A stretch of DNA of 64,000 nt from Thermocrispum agreste DSM 44070 (GCF_000427905.1 NZ_KE386603.1:615332-679331), one strand, 5' to 3'; shown: positions 7,474 to 15,875, counted from the first letter of the stretch. Numbers and translations: made by a program. The notes: a model not told the origin generated them from the sequence alone.

Positions 7474-7689
7474 GGCTGTCTCCGATCCGTTCGTGCGGGC
7501 CGTACCGGTCCGCCTGGTCGGCGGGGTCTGGTGCGGTGTGGACACTGGTTGGACCGGGCGCGGTCTCCGGATTCATCGGAGGTTTCGCAGCCGGATACGA
7601 CACCGTCGCCTCGTTCGGGGCTGCTCCAAGCCTGCCGCCTCCCCGGCCCGTTCGGGCGTCGGCGTCGGATGTGTTGCGTGCCGCGCACC

Positions 7690-7763
7690 GCCGCACCGGC
7701 GCCTGTGTGTGGGGCGAGCGCAACCCGCTGCCCCTCGTGGGCTGGGCCGCACCGGCGCCTGTG
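7690..7763 (+). repeat. 18-base direct repeat in the 7474-7877 gap
   Basis: GCCGCACCGGCGCCTGTG lies at 7690-7707 and again at 7746-7763. The surrounding 400 bases between the VOC start and the tRNA-Lys terminator show no gene; the long open frames there lack start signals. Confidence 0.7.
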
Positions 7764-7877
7764 GGGAGTTAGGCCATTCGCGTGTATTGCAGAACACGGC
7801 CGGACTTTGCGTGCGGCCGGGCGCGCACCGGCCGGGGATCGGCGCCGGCCGGGCTCGGCGGCGCAGGCCGCGGCAGC

Positions 7878-7908
7878 AAAAAAGAACCCCAGGCCCGCTG
7901 ACCTGGGG
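7878..7908 (-). terminator. Intrinsic terminator of tRNA-Lys
   Basis: On the minus strand CCCCAGG (7908-7902) and CCTGGGG (7893-7887) pair around an eight-base loop, followed by TTC and a run of six T (7883-7878). It begins four bases after the tRNA 3' end and is a textbook rho-independent terminator. Confidence 0.9.
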
Positions 7909-7911
7909 TGT

Positions 7912-7987
7912 TGGTGCGCCATCAGGGACTCGAACCCCGAACCCGCTGGTTAAGAGCCAGCTGCTCTACCAATTGAGCTAATGGCGC
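7912..7987 (-). tRNA. tRNA-Lys (anticodon CTT)
   Basis: A 76-base cloverleaf with a seven-pair acceptor stem (GCGCCAT with ATGGCGC), D arm TAGCTCAATTGGTAGAGCA, anticodon stem GCTGG/CCAGC with loop CTCTTAA, T arm containing GGTTCGAGTCC, and encoded CCA (7914-7912). The anticodon CTT reads AAG, the main lysine codon in GC-rich genomes. Confidence 0.97.
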
Positions 7988-8223
7988 TGGTGTCTTCCGG
8001 GCCGGTGACCCGGCCTCGCCGTCGACGACAGAAAAGGTAGCACGGCCGGATCACCTCCACGCACGGGGGGTCCGGCAAAGATATTCTCGATGTCGGCAAT
8101 AGTTACGACTTACGAGTTCGCCCAGGCAGCAAGCAACCTCGGGTACCGGCGAGGCGTCTTCCGAGCGTCAGACCGAGCGTTGTCCTGCCGGGTAATGGCG
8201 GGGATACAGACAGGCGGTATTCG

Positions 8224-9447
8224 ATGCTCATGAGGGGTGGTGCAGCCACAGGGCGCGGGCGCGCGATCGTCCGGCGGGCGACGGCGGTGCTGGTGACCGC
8301 GGGACTGGTGCTCGCCGGATGTACGTCGAGCCCGCAGGAGGGCGGGTCGTCCGGCGGGGGAAGCGCGCCGTCGGAGGCCAAACCGGAACCGCAACCGATC
8401 TCGCTGACGCTCAAGCCGCGGCACAAGGCCACCGACGTCGCGCCCGGCGAGCCGGTGACGGTCAAGGCCACCAACGGCACGCTCACCAGCGTCAGCCTGG
8501 TCAACCCGGACGGCAAGAAGGTCAAGGGCAAGCTGTCGGCGGACAAGACCACGTGGCGGTCTGCCGAGCCGCTCGGCTACGGCAAGCAGTACAAGCTCAC
8601 CGCGCGCGGGGTGGGCGAGGACGGCGAGAAGACCGTCAAGCGGTCGACGTTCACCACGGTGCAGCCCAAGGGGCAGATCAGCGTCTCGATGTCGGTGCCG
8701 GAGGGGCAGACCGTCGGGGTCGGCATGCCCATCTCGTTCCAGTTCTCCGCGCCGGTGCCCAACCGCAAGGCGGCCGAACGGGCACTGAAGATCACCACCA
8801 GCAACGACACCGAGGGCGGCTTCTACTGGTTCAACGACAGCTGGGTGGTGTGGCGCCCGAAGGAGTACTGGGAGCCGGGCACCAAGGTCACCGTCAAGGC
8901 CAACATCTACGGCAAGCACCTGGGTGACGGCATGTACGGCATGGCCGACGTGTCGTCGTGGATGAAGATCGGCCGCAAGCTGGTGGCGGTGGCCGACGGC
9001 AAGACCCACCGGCTGGTCGTCTACATCGACGGCAAGCGGGTGAAGAACGTGCCGCAGTCGATGGGCAAGCCGGGGAACGAGACCCCGGAGGGCATCTACA
9101 CCGTGATGAGCGAGCACACCAACTACACCATGGACTCCAGCACCTACGGTGTGCCCGTGGACTCCCCAGGGGGGTACCGGACCACGGTGGAGATCGCCGT
9201 CCGGCTGTCCAACAGCGGCATCTTCTACCACTCCGCCCCGTGGTCGGTGTGGGCGCAGGGCAGCCAGAACGTCAGCCACGGCTGCATCAACCTGTCCACC
9301 GAGAACGCGCGCTGGTTGATGAACCAGACCAAGCCGGGCGACATCTTCATCGTCCGGAACTCGGGTGGCCCGAAGCTGGAACCCACCGACGGGTGGAGCT
9401 TCTGGCAGATGCCGTGGAAGCAGTGGCAGAAGGGCAGCGCGGACTAG
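8224..9447 (+). CDS. L,D-transpeptidase lipoprotein (YkuD domain)
   Basis: A 407-residue enzyme that makes 3-3 cross-links in peptidoglycan outside the membrane. An N-terminal signal ends in the lipobox LAGC (Cys33), so it is predicted to be a lipoprotein. Residues about 55-150 and 150-250 match the two immunoglobulin-like domains seen in mycobacterial LdtB-type enzymes. The YkuD domain (about 255-385) contains GIFYHSAPWSVWAQG and the catalytic SHGCINLS with Cys354 and His352. A Trp-rich C-terminal tail (GWSFWQMPWKQWQ) is also typical. A second ATG two codons in is an equally possible start; no strong Shine-Dalgarno is seen. It is flanked by tRNA genes on both sides and is probably monocistronic. 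Confidence 0.95.
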   Translation: MLMRGGAATGRGRAIVRRATAVLVTAGLVLAGCTSSPQEGGSSGGGSAPSEAKPEPQPISLTLKPRHKATDVAPGEPVTVKATNGTLTSVSLVNPDGKKVKGKLSADKTTWRSAEPLGYGKQYKLTARGVGEDGEKTVKRSTFTTVQPKGQISVSMSVPEGQTVGVGMPISFQFSAPVPNRKAAERALKITTSNDTEGGFYWFNDSWVVWRPKEYWEPGTKVTVKANIYGKHLGDGMYGMADVSSWMKIGRKLVAVADGKTHRLVVYIDGKRVKNVPQSMGKPGNETPEGIYTVMSEHTNYTMDSSTYGVPVDSPGGYRTTVEIAVRLSNSGIFYHSAPWSVWAQGSQNVSHGCINLSTENARWLMNQTKPGDIFIVRNSGGPKLEPTDGWSFWQMPWKQWQKGSAD

Positions 9448-9519
9448 GGGGTCCGGTCGCCGGCGCTGAGACCGGTCGCGCTACGATGTTGCGGCCGGCG
9501 CGGACATGCAGCGCCGCAC

Positions 9520-9596
9520 GGTGGGTATAGCTCAGCTGGTAGAGCGCCTGGTTGTGGTCCAGGAGGGCGCGGGTTCGAGTCCCGTTATCCACCCCA
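9520..9596 (+). tRNA. tRNA-His (anticodon GTG)
   Basis: Acceptor stem GTGGGTA pairs with TATCCAC, the anticodon stem is CCTGG/CCAGG with loop TTGTGGT, and the T loop is TTCGAGT. CCA is encoded (9594-9596). A G at 9520 faces the discriminator C at 9593, giving the G-1:C73 pair required by histidyl-tRNA synthetase. Confidence 0.97.
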
Positions 9597-9601
9597 GGAA
9601 T

Positions 9602-9622
9602 CCGCAGGTCAGCGGCCTGCGG
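9602..9622 (+). other. Hairpin just after tRNA-His
   Basis: CCGCAGG (9602-9608) pairs with CCTGCGG (9616-9622) around a seven-base loop. It starts six bases after the tRNA and has no T-run, so it may protect or help process the precursor; the terminator proper lies further on. Confidence 0.5.
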
Positions 9623-9708
9623 CAGCAGCGACGGCCGCCCGTGAGCTCCGGAGAGCGCATCGCGACGAAAGGCGATGACCCGGCGCAGTCAGGGGCGGGT
9701 CCTGGCAT

Positions 9709-9736
9709 CGGCCGGTCCGAGTGACCGGCCGTTTTT
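9709..9736 (+). terminator. Intrinsic terminator after tRNA-His
   Basis: CGGCCGGT (9709-9716) pairs perfectly with ACCGGCCG (9724-9731) around CCGAGTG, followed by five T (9732-9736). It would end the tRNA-His transcript about 135 bases after the tRNA. It also argues against starting the next protein at 9675, because the hairpin would then lie inside the gene. Confidence 0.85.
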
Positions 9737-9794
9737 CGTGATCGGGCCGGGCCACGACTGGCGCGCGCCCCACCGTGACCGGTTTCATAGCGGC

Positions 9795-10418
9795 GTGCAC
9801 ACCCCCATCACCAGCTCCGTGGACGGTGCGCGGACCCGGTGGGTCGTGGATTTCTGGCTGGACCCGGCATGCCCGCTCACCCGGCACACCGCCCGGTGGC
9901 TCACGCTCGTCGCCGAGCACCGGCCGGTGGAGATCCGGTGGCGTGTGATGAGCCTGGCCGTGCTCAACGAACACCGCGACGACGACCCGGAAGGCGACAC
10001 CGAGGGCTTCCTCTGGATCCCGGCGCGCGTCGCCGCCGCTGTGCAGACCGAACACGGGCATGCCGCCCTCGGTGCCTTCTACGACGCGTTGTGGACCGAC
10101 GCCACAGGCGCCGAGCGGGAGTGGATCGACGACCTGTCCGAAGCCCTCGTCCGCGCGGGCTTGCCCGCCGAACTGGCAGACGCGGGCACTTCCACGGAGT
10201 ACGACGCAGCGCTCCGCGCCTCGCATCGTGCCGGGGTCGACCGCATCGACGCCGAGGTCGGCACTCCGGTGCTGGCCATCACCACGCCGGACGGTCAGCG
10301 ACACGCGCTGTTCGGGCCGGTGCTCACTGCGGTCCCCGGCCTGGAGGAGGCGCTTCGCATCTGGGACGGCACGCTCATGCTGGCCGGTGCGGCGACATTC
10401 CGCGAAATCAAGCGGTGA
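9795..10418 (+). CDS. DsbA-family thioredoxin-fold protein, Rv2466c-like
   Basis: A 207-residue DsbA-like protein resembling the mycothiol-dependent reductase family of M. tuberculosis Rv2466c. I start it at GTG 9795, after the terminator at 9709-9736; an upstream ATG at 9675 is less likely. VDFWLDPACPLTRHTARWL (about residues 16-34) is the active-site helix. In Rv2466c this motif is CPWC; here it is CPLT, so only one active-site Cys remains, which would demand a monothiol mechanism with mycothiol. EVGTPVLAITTPDG near the C terminus contains the cis-Pro loop (GTPV). No signal peptide is seen, so it is cytoplasmic. It converges with oligoribonuclease 15 bases away. Confidence 0.82.
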   Translation: MHTPITSSVDGARTRWVVDFWLDPACPLTRHTARWLTLVAEHRPVEIRWRVMSLAVLNEHRDDDPEGDTEGFLWIPARVAAAVQTEHGHAALGAFYDALWTDATGAEREWIDDLSEALVRAGLPAELADAGTSTEYDAALRASHRAGVDRIDAEVGTPVLAITTPDGQRHALFGPVLTAVPGLEEALRIWDGTLMLAGAATFREIKR

Positions 10419-10433
10419 ACGGCGGTGTCGCGC

Positions 10434-11063
10434 TCAGCCGTTGGCACTCTGCTGGGCTTGCGCGGCACCCCGCATGATGTCCGCGGCCACCGCCTTGGCC
10501 TCGTCCGAGCTCGGCCCGGGCTGGCCGACGAACACCGTGCGACGGTAGTAGGCGAGCTCGGCGATGGACTCCTTGATGTCGGCGAGCGCGCGGTGCGCCA
10601 TGCCCTTCTCCGGCTTGGCGTAGTAGACCCGCGGGTACCAGCGCCGCACCAGTTCCTTCACCGACGAGACGTCGACCATCCGGTAGTGCAGATGCGCGTC
10701 GAGCGCTGGCATGTCCCGTGCGATGAACGCGCGGTCGGTGGCGATGGAGTTGCCCGCCAACGGGGTCGTGCGCGGCTCAGGGGCGTACTGACGCACGTAG
10801 TCCAGCACCATCCGCTCGGCGTCAGCCACCGAGACGGTGGAGGCCCGAACCTCCTCGGTCAGCCCGGAGGCGTCGTGCATCTCGCGCACCACGTCCGGCA
10901 TGCCTGCCAGCTTGTCCTCATCGGCGTGAATCACCACGTCGACACCGTCCCCCAGCACGTTGAGGTCGGCATCGGTGACCAAGGCGGCGATCTCGATCAG
11001 GGCGTCCTTGGAGAGATCGAGCCCGGTCATCTCGCAATCGATCCACACCAGCCTGTCGTTCAC
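10434..11063 (-). CDS. orn: Oligoribonuclease, DEDDh 3'-5' exoribonuclease
   Basis: A 209-residue cytoplasmic enzyme that finishes RNA decay by degrading 2-5 nt oligonucleotides, including pGpG from cyclic di-GMP breakdown. The GTG start at 11063 gives [16 protein letters not shown], with the first D and E of the DEDDh set. [15 protein letters not shown] contributes the third acidic region, and [13 protein letters not shown] gives the catalytic His and last Asp. The C-terminal tail is Ala/Gln-rich. The leader is only seven bases from a TAATGT box, and CCTCCGG just before the start is not a ribosome site, so a leaderless transcript is likely. A diguanylate cyclase lies elsewhere in the window. 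Confidence 0.96.
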   Translation of the reverse strand: MNDRLVWIDCEMTGLDLSKDALIEIAALVTDADLNVLGDGVDVVIHADEDKLAGMPDVVREMHDASGLTEEVRASTVSVADAERMVLDYVRQYAPEPRTTPLAGNSIATDRAFIARDMPALDAHLHYRMVDVSSVKELVRRWYPRVYYAKPEKGMAHRALADIKESIAELAYYRRTVFVGQPGPSSDEAKAVAADIMRGAAQAQQSANG

Positions 11064-11070
11064 CCGGAGG

Positions 11071-11076
11071 ACATTA
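11071..11076 (-). promoter_or_regulatory. -10 box of orn (leaderless)
   Basis: TAATGT on the minus strand ends seven bases before the GTG start, which would place the transcript 5' end at or next to the start codon. Confidence 0.55.
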
Positions 11077-11220
11077 GCCGAAGTGGTCCGGCGGCGTGCC
11101 GGTACACCACGCGGCGCGATCAAATCGCGACCCGTCGGGGCAATCGCCGGGACCGCCGGACCCGTGCTGAGCTGGCGAAACTCGCGCCGCCGGGGCAACC
11201 GGTCAGGTGCCGCGCGGACG

Positions 11221-12149
11221 TCACCGGCCGAAGCCGCCCTCGCTGTGCATCACCTGCCCGGTGATCCAGCGGGCTTCGTCGGTCATCAGCCATGCCAGGA
11301 GCCGGGCCGCGCCGTCGGGCTGCCCGAATCGACCGAACGGGAACATCGGCTCGACCGCCACATGTCGTCGGTGAGGTAGCCGGTGTCGACCGGGCCGGGG
11401 GTGAGCTAGCCGGTGTCGACCGGGCCGGGGGTGAGCTAGCCGGTGTCGACCGGGCCGGGACGGGTGTCTTGCGGGGTCCGGATGGACGGTGCCGACCCGG
11501 ATTCCGCGATCGGCCAGCTGATCCGCGATGGTCGTGGCACCCGGCGATCGCCGCCTTCGTCGCCGCGTACTTCACTTGCCCGGGCACCGGGCCGAGCCCC
11601 GGCCCGGACGGTCAGGAAGACGACCGATGCGGAGCGGCCCTCCTCGTGCTGATCGGCGAACGCTTGCGCCAGCAAGATCGTCGCGCGGGCGTCGACCGCC
11701 CAGTGCCGGTCCAAATGCTCGACGATCAGTTCGGGGATGGCGCCGTCGGCGCCGGCCAGCGCCTGATTGCAGATCAAGCCGCCGAGGTAGCCGAACTCCC
11801 GCACGCCCGCTGCGGTGACCTGCTCCGGCACGCCGGGTTCGGTGAGGTCGGCGCGTGGACCAGCGACCCGTGCGCCGTCGGCGACCCGTTTGTCGTCGGC
11901 CAGGTGCGCGCCGTCGGCCAGGCGCGCGTGGACCCCGGCGAGCACCGCCTCGAAGTCGTAGGCGCCCTATTCCCGGCTGGCGTCATGCGGTGCGAAGCGA
12001 TGGCAGAAGACGCCGGCACCGGAGGCGGCCGGCCCGCACGCAGTGGTGTAGCCGAGTCCCGCGCGACGGCTCACCCCGGTCACCACGACGTGCTTGCCCC
12101 GCAGGGGCAGTGGATCACGGGCGAGCAAATCCGCTTGTGCAGGGTTCAT
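11221..12149 (-). pseudogene. Broken short-chain dehydrogenase/reductase (SDR) gene
   Basis: Read on the minus strand, pieces in different frames join into one SDR: LRGKHVVVTGVSRRAGLGY (cofactor-binding start, from 12149), YLGGLICNQALAG and IVEHLDRHWAVDARATILLAQAF (mid-region, from about 11945), then SASVVFLT, PGQVKYAATKAAIAG (YxxxK catalytic motif) and finally PGPVDTGYLTDDMW and [17 protein letters not shown]. At least two frameshifts separate these parts. A threefold 30-bp repeat places TAG inside two of its copies (PGPVDTG then stop, then LT). The gene therefore cannot make a full-length enzyme. The intact copy probably acted as an NAD(P)-dependent oxidoreductase of unknown substrate. Sequencing error could explain one frameshift but not the repeat and stops together. 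Confidence 0.85.
11371..11460 (-). repeat. 30-bp unit repeated three times inside the SDR pseudogene
   Basis: Units 11371-11400, 11401-11430 and 11431-11460 are near-identical; they differ at the sixth base (G versus C) and at the last base of unit 3. On the minus strand each unit spells PGPVDTG, then Y in unit 1 or a TAG stop in units 2 and 3, then LT. The expansion is in frame; a single base change then created the stops. Confidence 0.95.
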
Positions 12150-12281
12150 GTGGCCAGTGGATCAAGAAGCCCGTCCGCATGGCCGGTCCGTGCGGTCCCC
12201 GTTCCGCCACCTCGCAGCTACGATTCGGCCACTTCCGGGCAAGGCTCGTGGACAACTGCTGCGTCCTGGGCCCGGCGCGGA

Positions 12282-12287
12282 TAGTGT
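12282..12287 (+). promoter_or_regulatory. -10 box of the FAD reductase gene (leaderless)
   Basis: TAGTGT ends seven bases before the ATG at 12295, and no Shine-Dalgarno is present between them. Confidence 0.5.
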
Positions 12288-12294
12288 GACGGCC

Positions 12295-13521
12295 ATGGCA
12301 GAGCCACAGCGGATCGTCATCGTCGGGGCCGGCCTGGCTGGGGCCACCGCGGCTGCCGCGGCGCGAGCGGAAGGATACGACGGCGAGCTTCTCCTCCTGG
12401 GTGCCGAGCAGCACCGCCCGTACGAGCTGCCTGCGCTGTCCAAAGGCATCCTGCTGGCCGAGCGCGACGAGCCCGACTGGGTCCACGACGAGAACTTCTA
12501 CGTGCGCAACGGCATCGACCTGCGCCGCGGTGTCGAGGCGGTACGGATCGAACTGGGTGCCCGCGTGGTCACCGACTCGCACGGCGGCGAGCACCGGTTC
12601 GACCGACTGCTGCTGGCCACCGGTTCGCGCCCGCGCACGGTCTCCGTCCCCGGCGCCGACCTGGACGGTGTCCGGACGTTGCGGACGTTGGACGACGCGC
12701 TCGACCTTCGCGCGAGCATCGAAGCCGCGCGCCACGTGGTGATCATCGGCGCGGGCTGGATCGGGTGCGAAGCGGCCGCGGCCGCACGAAGCCTGGGGGC
12801 CGAGGTCGCCGTCGTGGACGTACGGCCCTTGCCGCTGCTGGACGCTCTCGGCGAAGAGATCGCCAGGGTCTTCCACCAGCTGCACGTCGAGCACGGCGTC
12901 CAGTGGCGGCTGGGTTCCGGAATCGCGGCGATCACCGGTGAGGAGAGCGTCACCGGGGTGCGGCTGACCGACGGCACCGAGCTTCCTGCGGATCTCGTGC
13001 TGGTCGCCGTGGGCGCCGCACCGCGGGTCGAGCTCGCCCGCGCCGCCGGGCTGGAGATGGCCGACGACGGCGGCGTCACCGTCGATGCGGGGCTGCGTAC
13101 CGCCGCGCCCGGAGTCTTCGCCGCCGGTGACATCGCCTCCCATTTCCACCCGCGCTACGGCCGCCGCATCCGCATCGAGCACTGGGCCAACGCCAAGGAG
13201 CAGGGTGAGCAGGCCGGGAAGAACCTGGTCGGCGAACCTCAGCCGTACGAGGCGACGCCGTACTTCTTCACCGACCAGTACGACCTGGGCTGCGAGTACC
13301 GCGGCCTGGCCGATCCGCACAGCGACGAGCTGGTGGTGCGGGGTGATCTCGGCGCCAGGGACTTCACCGCGTTCTGGTTGCGCAACGGCCGGGTCGAGGC
13401 GGCGATGAACGTCAACCAGTGGGACGACGGCGACGCGCTGCAGGCCATGGTGGACAAACGGGTGGCCGTCACCGCCGACGAGCTGCGTACCGCGGATCTC
13501 GCCGAGCTGGCGCAACGGTGA
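12295..13521 (+). CDS. NAD(P)H/FAD-dependent oxidoreductase (ferredoxin reductase type)
   Basis: A 408-residue flavoprotein of the BphA4/rhodocoxin reductase group, which passes electrons from NAD(P)H to a ferredoxin that feeds a P450 or ring-hydroxylating oxygenase. Visible parts: the N-terminal FAD motif VIVGAGLAGATAA (about 8-20), the second Rossmann motif VIIGAGWIGCEAA (about 147-159) for NAD(P)H, APGVFAAGDIA (about 272-282) for FAD, and a C-terminal reductase domain with a WANAKEQGEQAGKN segment and FFTDQYDLGCEYRG. No ferredoxin or oxygenase lies next to it, so the partner is encoded elsewhere. Start: ATG with a TAGTGT box just upstream. Confidence 0.93.
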   Translation: MAEPQRIVIVGAGLAGATAAAAARAEGYDGELLLLGAEQHRPYELPALSKGILLAERDEPDWVHDENFYVRNGIDLRRGVEAVRIELGARVVTDSHGGEHRFDRLLLATGSRPRTVSVPGADLDGVRTLRTLDDALDLRASIEAARHVVIIGAGWIGCEAAAAARSLGAEVAVVDVRPLPLLDALGEEIARVFHQLHVEHGVQWRLGSGIAAITGEESVTGVRLTDGTELPADLVLVAVGAAPRVELARAAGLEMADDGGVTVDAGLRTAAPGVFAAGDIASHFHPRYGRRIRIEHWANAKEQGEQAGKNLVGEPQPYEATPYFFTDQYDLGCEYRGLADPHSDELVVRGDLGARDFTAFWLRNGRVEAAMNVNQWDDGDALQAMVDKRVAVTADELRTADLAELAQR

Positions 13522-13551
13522 GCTGCCACGGCCGGGGCCGGGCAGGGGTGC

Positions 13552-13935
13552 TCACCGGGAAGCCGCCGCCTTCTCGGCCCGCGCCCGCCTGTGGCGCAGC
13601 ACGGCGAAGCCGATCCACGAGACCAGGACGACCCCGGCCACCAGCGCCCGGACCAAGCCGAGGTACGCCTCGGGATAGATGACGCCGGTCAGGTAGGTGT
13701 CGATGAAACCAGTCGCACCCAGGCCTTCCTGCCCTGCCTTGCGCCGGAAGTAGTCCTCCGGGCCGGTCAGTGGGCACTCCAGCGAGAAGACGGTGATGAT
13801 CACGCCCCAGGCGACCATGAGGGCGTGCGCGTAGATCACGCGGGGCCAGCGCCATGCCAGGAAGCCGCCGATCACCAGGAACACCAGGAAACCGAAGTGC
13901 ACCACCATGATCGCGTCGGCCAGCACCGCGTACAT
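13552..13935 (-). CDS. DUF2784 family small membrane protein
   Basis: 127 residues with four hydrophobic stretches (about 5-30, 33-55, a helix near 80-90, and 92-115). The order ADAIMVVHFGFLVFLVIGGFLAWRWP, then HALMVAWGVIITVFSLECPLTGPEDYFRR and GFIDTYLTGVIYPE matches DUF2784, a family of integral membrane proteins without assigned function. The conserved CPLT-x-ED region lies on a loop. The C terminus is basic and cytoplasmic. It converges with the FAD reductase gene 30 bases away. Confidence 0.85.
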   Translation of the reverse strand: MYAVLADAIMVVHFGFLVFLVIGGFLAWRWPRVIYAHALMVAWGVIITVFSLECPLTGPEDYFRRKAGQEGLGATGFIDTYLTGVIYPEAYLGLVRALVAGVVLVSWIGFAVLRHRRARAEKAAASR

Positions 13936-14026
13936 GGGTCGATTCTAGGCTCGCCGACCGGTCCGGCCCGGCGCTTCGCCGAGCCTCGGTGCGCACGTCG
14001 GACGGTTTCGGTGCGCCCCCGGGCGG

Positions 14027-14344
14027 TTACCGAGCCGGGCCGGGGCAGCGCTTCGACGCGGTGCACCGCGCGCTGAGAAACGTGCTGGCGCGGCACGCCA
14101 CCGAGCACCGGCGGAGCACCGTCGATCCCGGTTCGCCGGAGCCGTTGCGAACGGCCCGCGCCGCGGAGCGGAGCTTGCTCATCGCGGCAGGCGGAGCCGA
14201 CTTGAGCTTGCCCACGGCTGCGCCGCCGCGGGTCGCGGACAGCGCGGTGGACTCAGCGGCGCCCGGCCTGTCCTCGAGGTTCACCAGCACGCGCACGACG
14301 ATCAGTGCGATCAGCACGAACAGCGGCACCCAGTGCAACCACAT
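14027..14344 (-). CDS. Small single-pass membrane protein, unknown function
   Basis: A possible 105-residue protein starting MWLHWVPLFVLIALIVVRVLVNLEDRP. The ATG at 14344-14342 follows GGAGG at five-base spacing, which decides this start over upstream ATGs. Residues 4-22 form one membrane helix; the rest is a basic, Ala/Ser-rich cytoplasmic tail. GC is high at third positions throughout. The last 40 residues are Cys/Arg-rich and look less protein-like, so a frameshift or a false 3' part is possible. No family is recognised. Confidence 0.45.
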   Translation of the reverse strand: MWLHWVPLFVLIALIVVRVLVNLEDRPGAAESTALSATRGGAAVGKLKSAPPAAMSKLRSAARAVRNGSGEPGSTVLRRCSVACRASTFLSARCTASKRCPGPAR

Positions 14345-14960
14345 GATGACCTCCATCAGTGCCGGGTACGCGGCGCTGAGTACACGGCGAAACGCCAGCG
14401 GAGGGTTCACTTCGGGGCTCGGCCGGTGCCGAGCCCGCCGAGTCGTTCAACCTCGTCAGTTCACCTCGCACCATGATGCTGGCGGGTGATGCGCGGTGTC
14501 GCGGGTGGGCAGCAGGAATTGCCCGAAAGGCTGATTCCTCGTGACGTTCGTCTCGACATCGAGCGCGCCATCGCGCAGCTAGGGGCGGGCTCGGGAGCTG
14601 CCGGGGTGGTGGTGTCTCGGTGGTCGCGCGGCTGGGTGGGGCGGTTTCGTAGTCGGCTGGAGCGCCAGGACGGTCGAGGCCGGTGGGCGGTCAGGGCTGG
14701 GCGGTGTGGTGGGTTGGATCGTCAGGACAGCCGGGTGTGGGCGGGCTCGGGATCTGCCGGGGTGGTGGTATCTCGGTGGCTGGCGTAGCCGGGGCGGGGT
14801 GGTCCGTAGTCGGCGGAGCGCCGGGACAACTGAACGTGGGCGGGGCCGTGGCATGCTGCGGCATCCGCGCACCCCGGGGACGAACCGGCCGGGAGCGGCG
14901 GTCGGTAGCCGGCGGGAGCGTCCCGGCAGCCATCACCCGCAACCGCCGTGCAGCCGGGTG
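14345..14960. other. Gene-free G/T-rich region with a tandem duplication
   Basis: About 600 bases between the small membrane protein and the lipid kinase hold no supportable gene. From 14583 on, the plus strand is extremely G/T-rich and contains an imperfect 156-bp duplication. Open frames on both strands are Pro/Thr/Arg low-complexity and lack start signals. Confidence 0.5.
14583..14850 (+). repeat. Imperfect tandem duplication, 156-bp period
   Basis: GGGCGGGCTCGGGA at 14583-14596 recurs at 14739-14752, followed in both copies by CTGCCGGGGTGGTGGT and TCTCGGTGG. Further along, CGTAGTCGGC and GGAGCGCC and GGAC at 14648 recur at 14804. Both anchors give exactly 156 bases, with small changes between them, so one segment was duplicated and has since diverged; the second copy is incomplete. 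Confidence 0.75.
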
Positions 14961-15875
14961 TCACCGACCACGCGGCCGCGGGCGCAGCAGCTTCAGGCTC
15001 GCGGGAAGCACGTCGACCTCGACGGGCAGCTCCGCGACGAAGTCCCCGTCGGCGTAGGCGGTGATTCCGGGACAGGTCACCCGGATGCTCCGGGCGCGCA
15101 GGCACTCGACCTCTTCCCGCTCGACGTGCTTGCCGCTGAACACGGTGGGGAAGAACCGCACCAGCTGTCCTCGCGGCATCGCCTCGACCAGCGTCAGGTC
15201 GAGTAGGCCGTCGGCGGGGTCGGCGCCGGGGCAGATACGCATGCCGCCGCCGTAGCTGCGGGTGTTGCCGACCGCGGCCAGGATCAGCTCGCGCTCCACC
15301 GTGGTGCCGTCGGCCAGTTCGATCCGGAACGGCAGCGGCCGCAGCGCGGCCAGCTCGGCCAGCATCGCCACGGTGTACCGGGATCTTCCGCGCGGCCAGC
15401 GCATCCGGTTCGCCCGGTCGTTGACCAGGGAGTCGAAGCCGCAGGCCATCACGGTGGCGAAGTAGGTGTGCCCGCCGTCGGGCCGCGTGATGCGGGCGAG
15501 GTCGATCGGCTGGTGGTGGCCGTCGGCCACCACGTCCGCGGCCGCCTCCGGTGCGCCGCGCGGCAAGCCGAATTCCCTGGCCACGTCGTTGCCGGTGCCC
15601 GCGGGGATGACGCCGAGCGGGATGTCCCGGCCGGCCATCACCTGGACGGCCAGGTGGATCATGCCGTCCCCGCCGACCACGACCAGGGCGTCCGGGCCCT
15701 GGTCGAGCACCGCCTTGGCGATCCGTCGTGCGTCCTGCGGATCGTTGCCCGCCACGTCCACCACGTCGACGCCGCGTTCTCGCAGCCGGCCGACCGCGCG
15801 GCGGGCGGACTTGTCCGCCTGACCCACTCCGGCAGCCGGGTTGGTCAGCACCACGACAGACCGGACGTCGCTCAT
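14961..15875 (-). CDS. Diacylglycerol/lipid kinase (DagK family, Rv2252-like)
   Basis: 304 residues. It transfers phosphate from ATP to diacylglycerol or a related lipid, feeding phosphatidic acid back to phospholipid synthesis at the membrane face. Motifs: VLTNPAAG (10-16), the catalytic VVVGGDGMIH (about 65-74), PLGVIPAGTGNDVAREFGLP (about 86-105) and a C-terminal region with GGGMRICPGADPADGLLDL. The start ATG overlaps the stop of the preceding flavoprotein gene (ATGA at 15875-15872), which implies translational coupling. In M. tuberculosis the same neighbours surround Rv2252, reported as a DAG kinase linked to phosphatidylinositol mannoside synthesis. Confidence 0.92.
   Translation of the reverse strand: MSDVRSVVVLTNPAAGVGQADKSARRAVGRLRERGVDVVDVAGNDPQDARRIAKAVLDQGPDALVVVGGDGMIHLAVQVMAGRDIPLGVIPAGTGNDVAREFGLPRGAPEAAADVVADGHHQPIDLARITRPDGGHTYFATVMACGFDSLVNDRANRMRWPRGRSRYTVAMLAELAALRPLPFRIELADGTTVERELILAAVGNTRSYGGGMRICPGADPADGLLDLTLVEAMPRGQLVRFFPTVFSGKHVEREEVECLRARSIRVTCPGITAYADGDFVAELPVEVDVLPASLKLLRPRPRGR

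Noticed and set aside
7018-9596. tRNA genes as phage or integrative element attachment sites
   Set aside because: No repeat of either tRNA 3' end and no integrase was found in the window.
9675-9794. Extension of the DsbA-like protein to the ATG at 9675
   Set aside because: A textbook terminator (9709-9736) would lie inside the coding region, and the added 40 residues have no family match.
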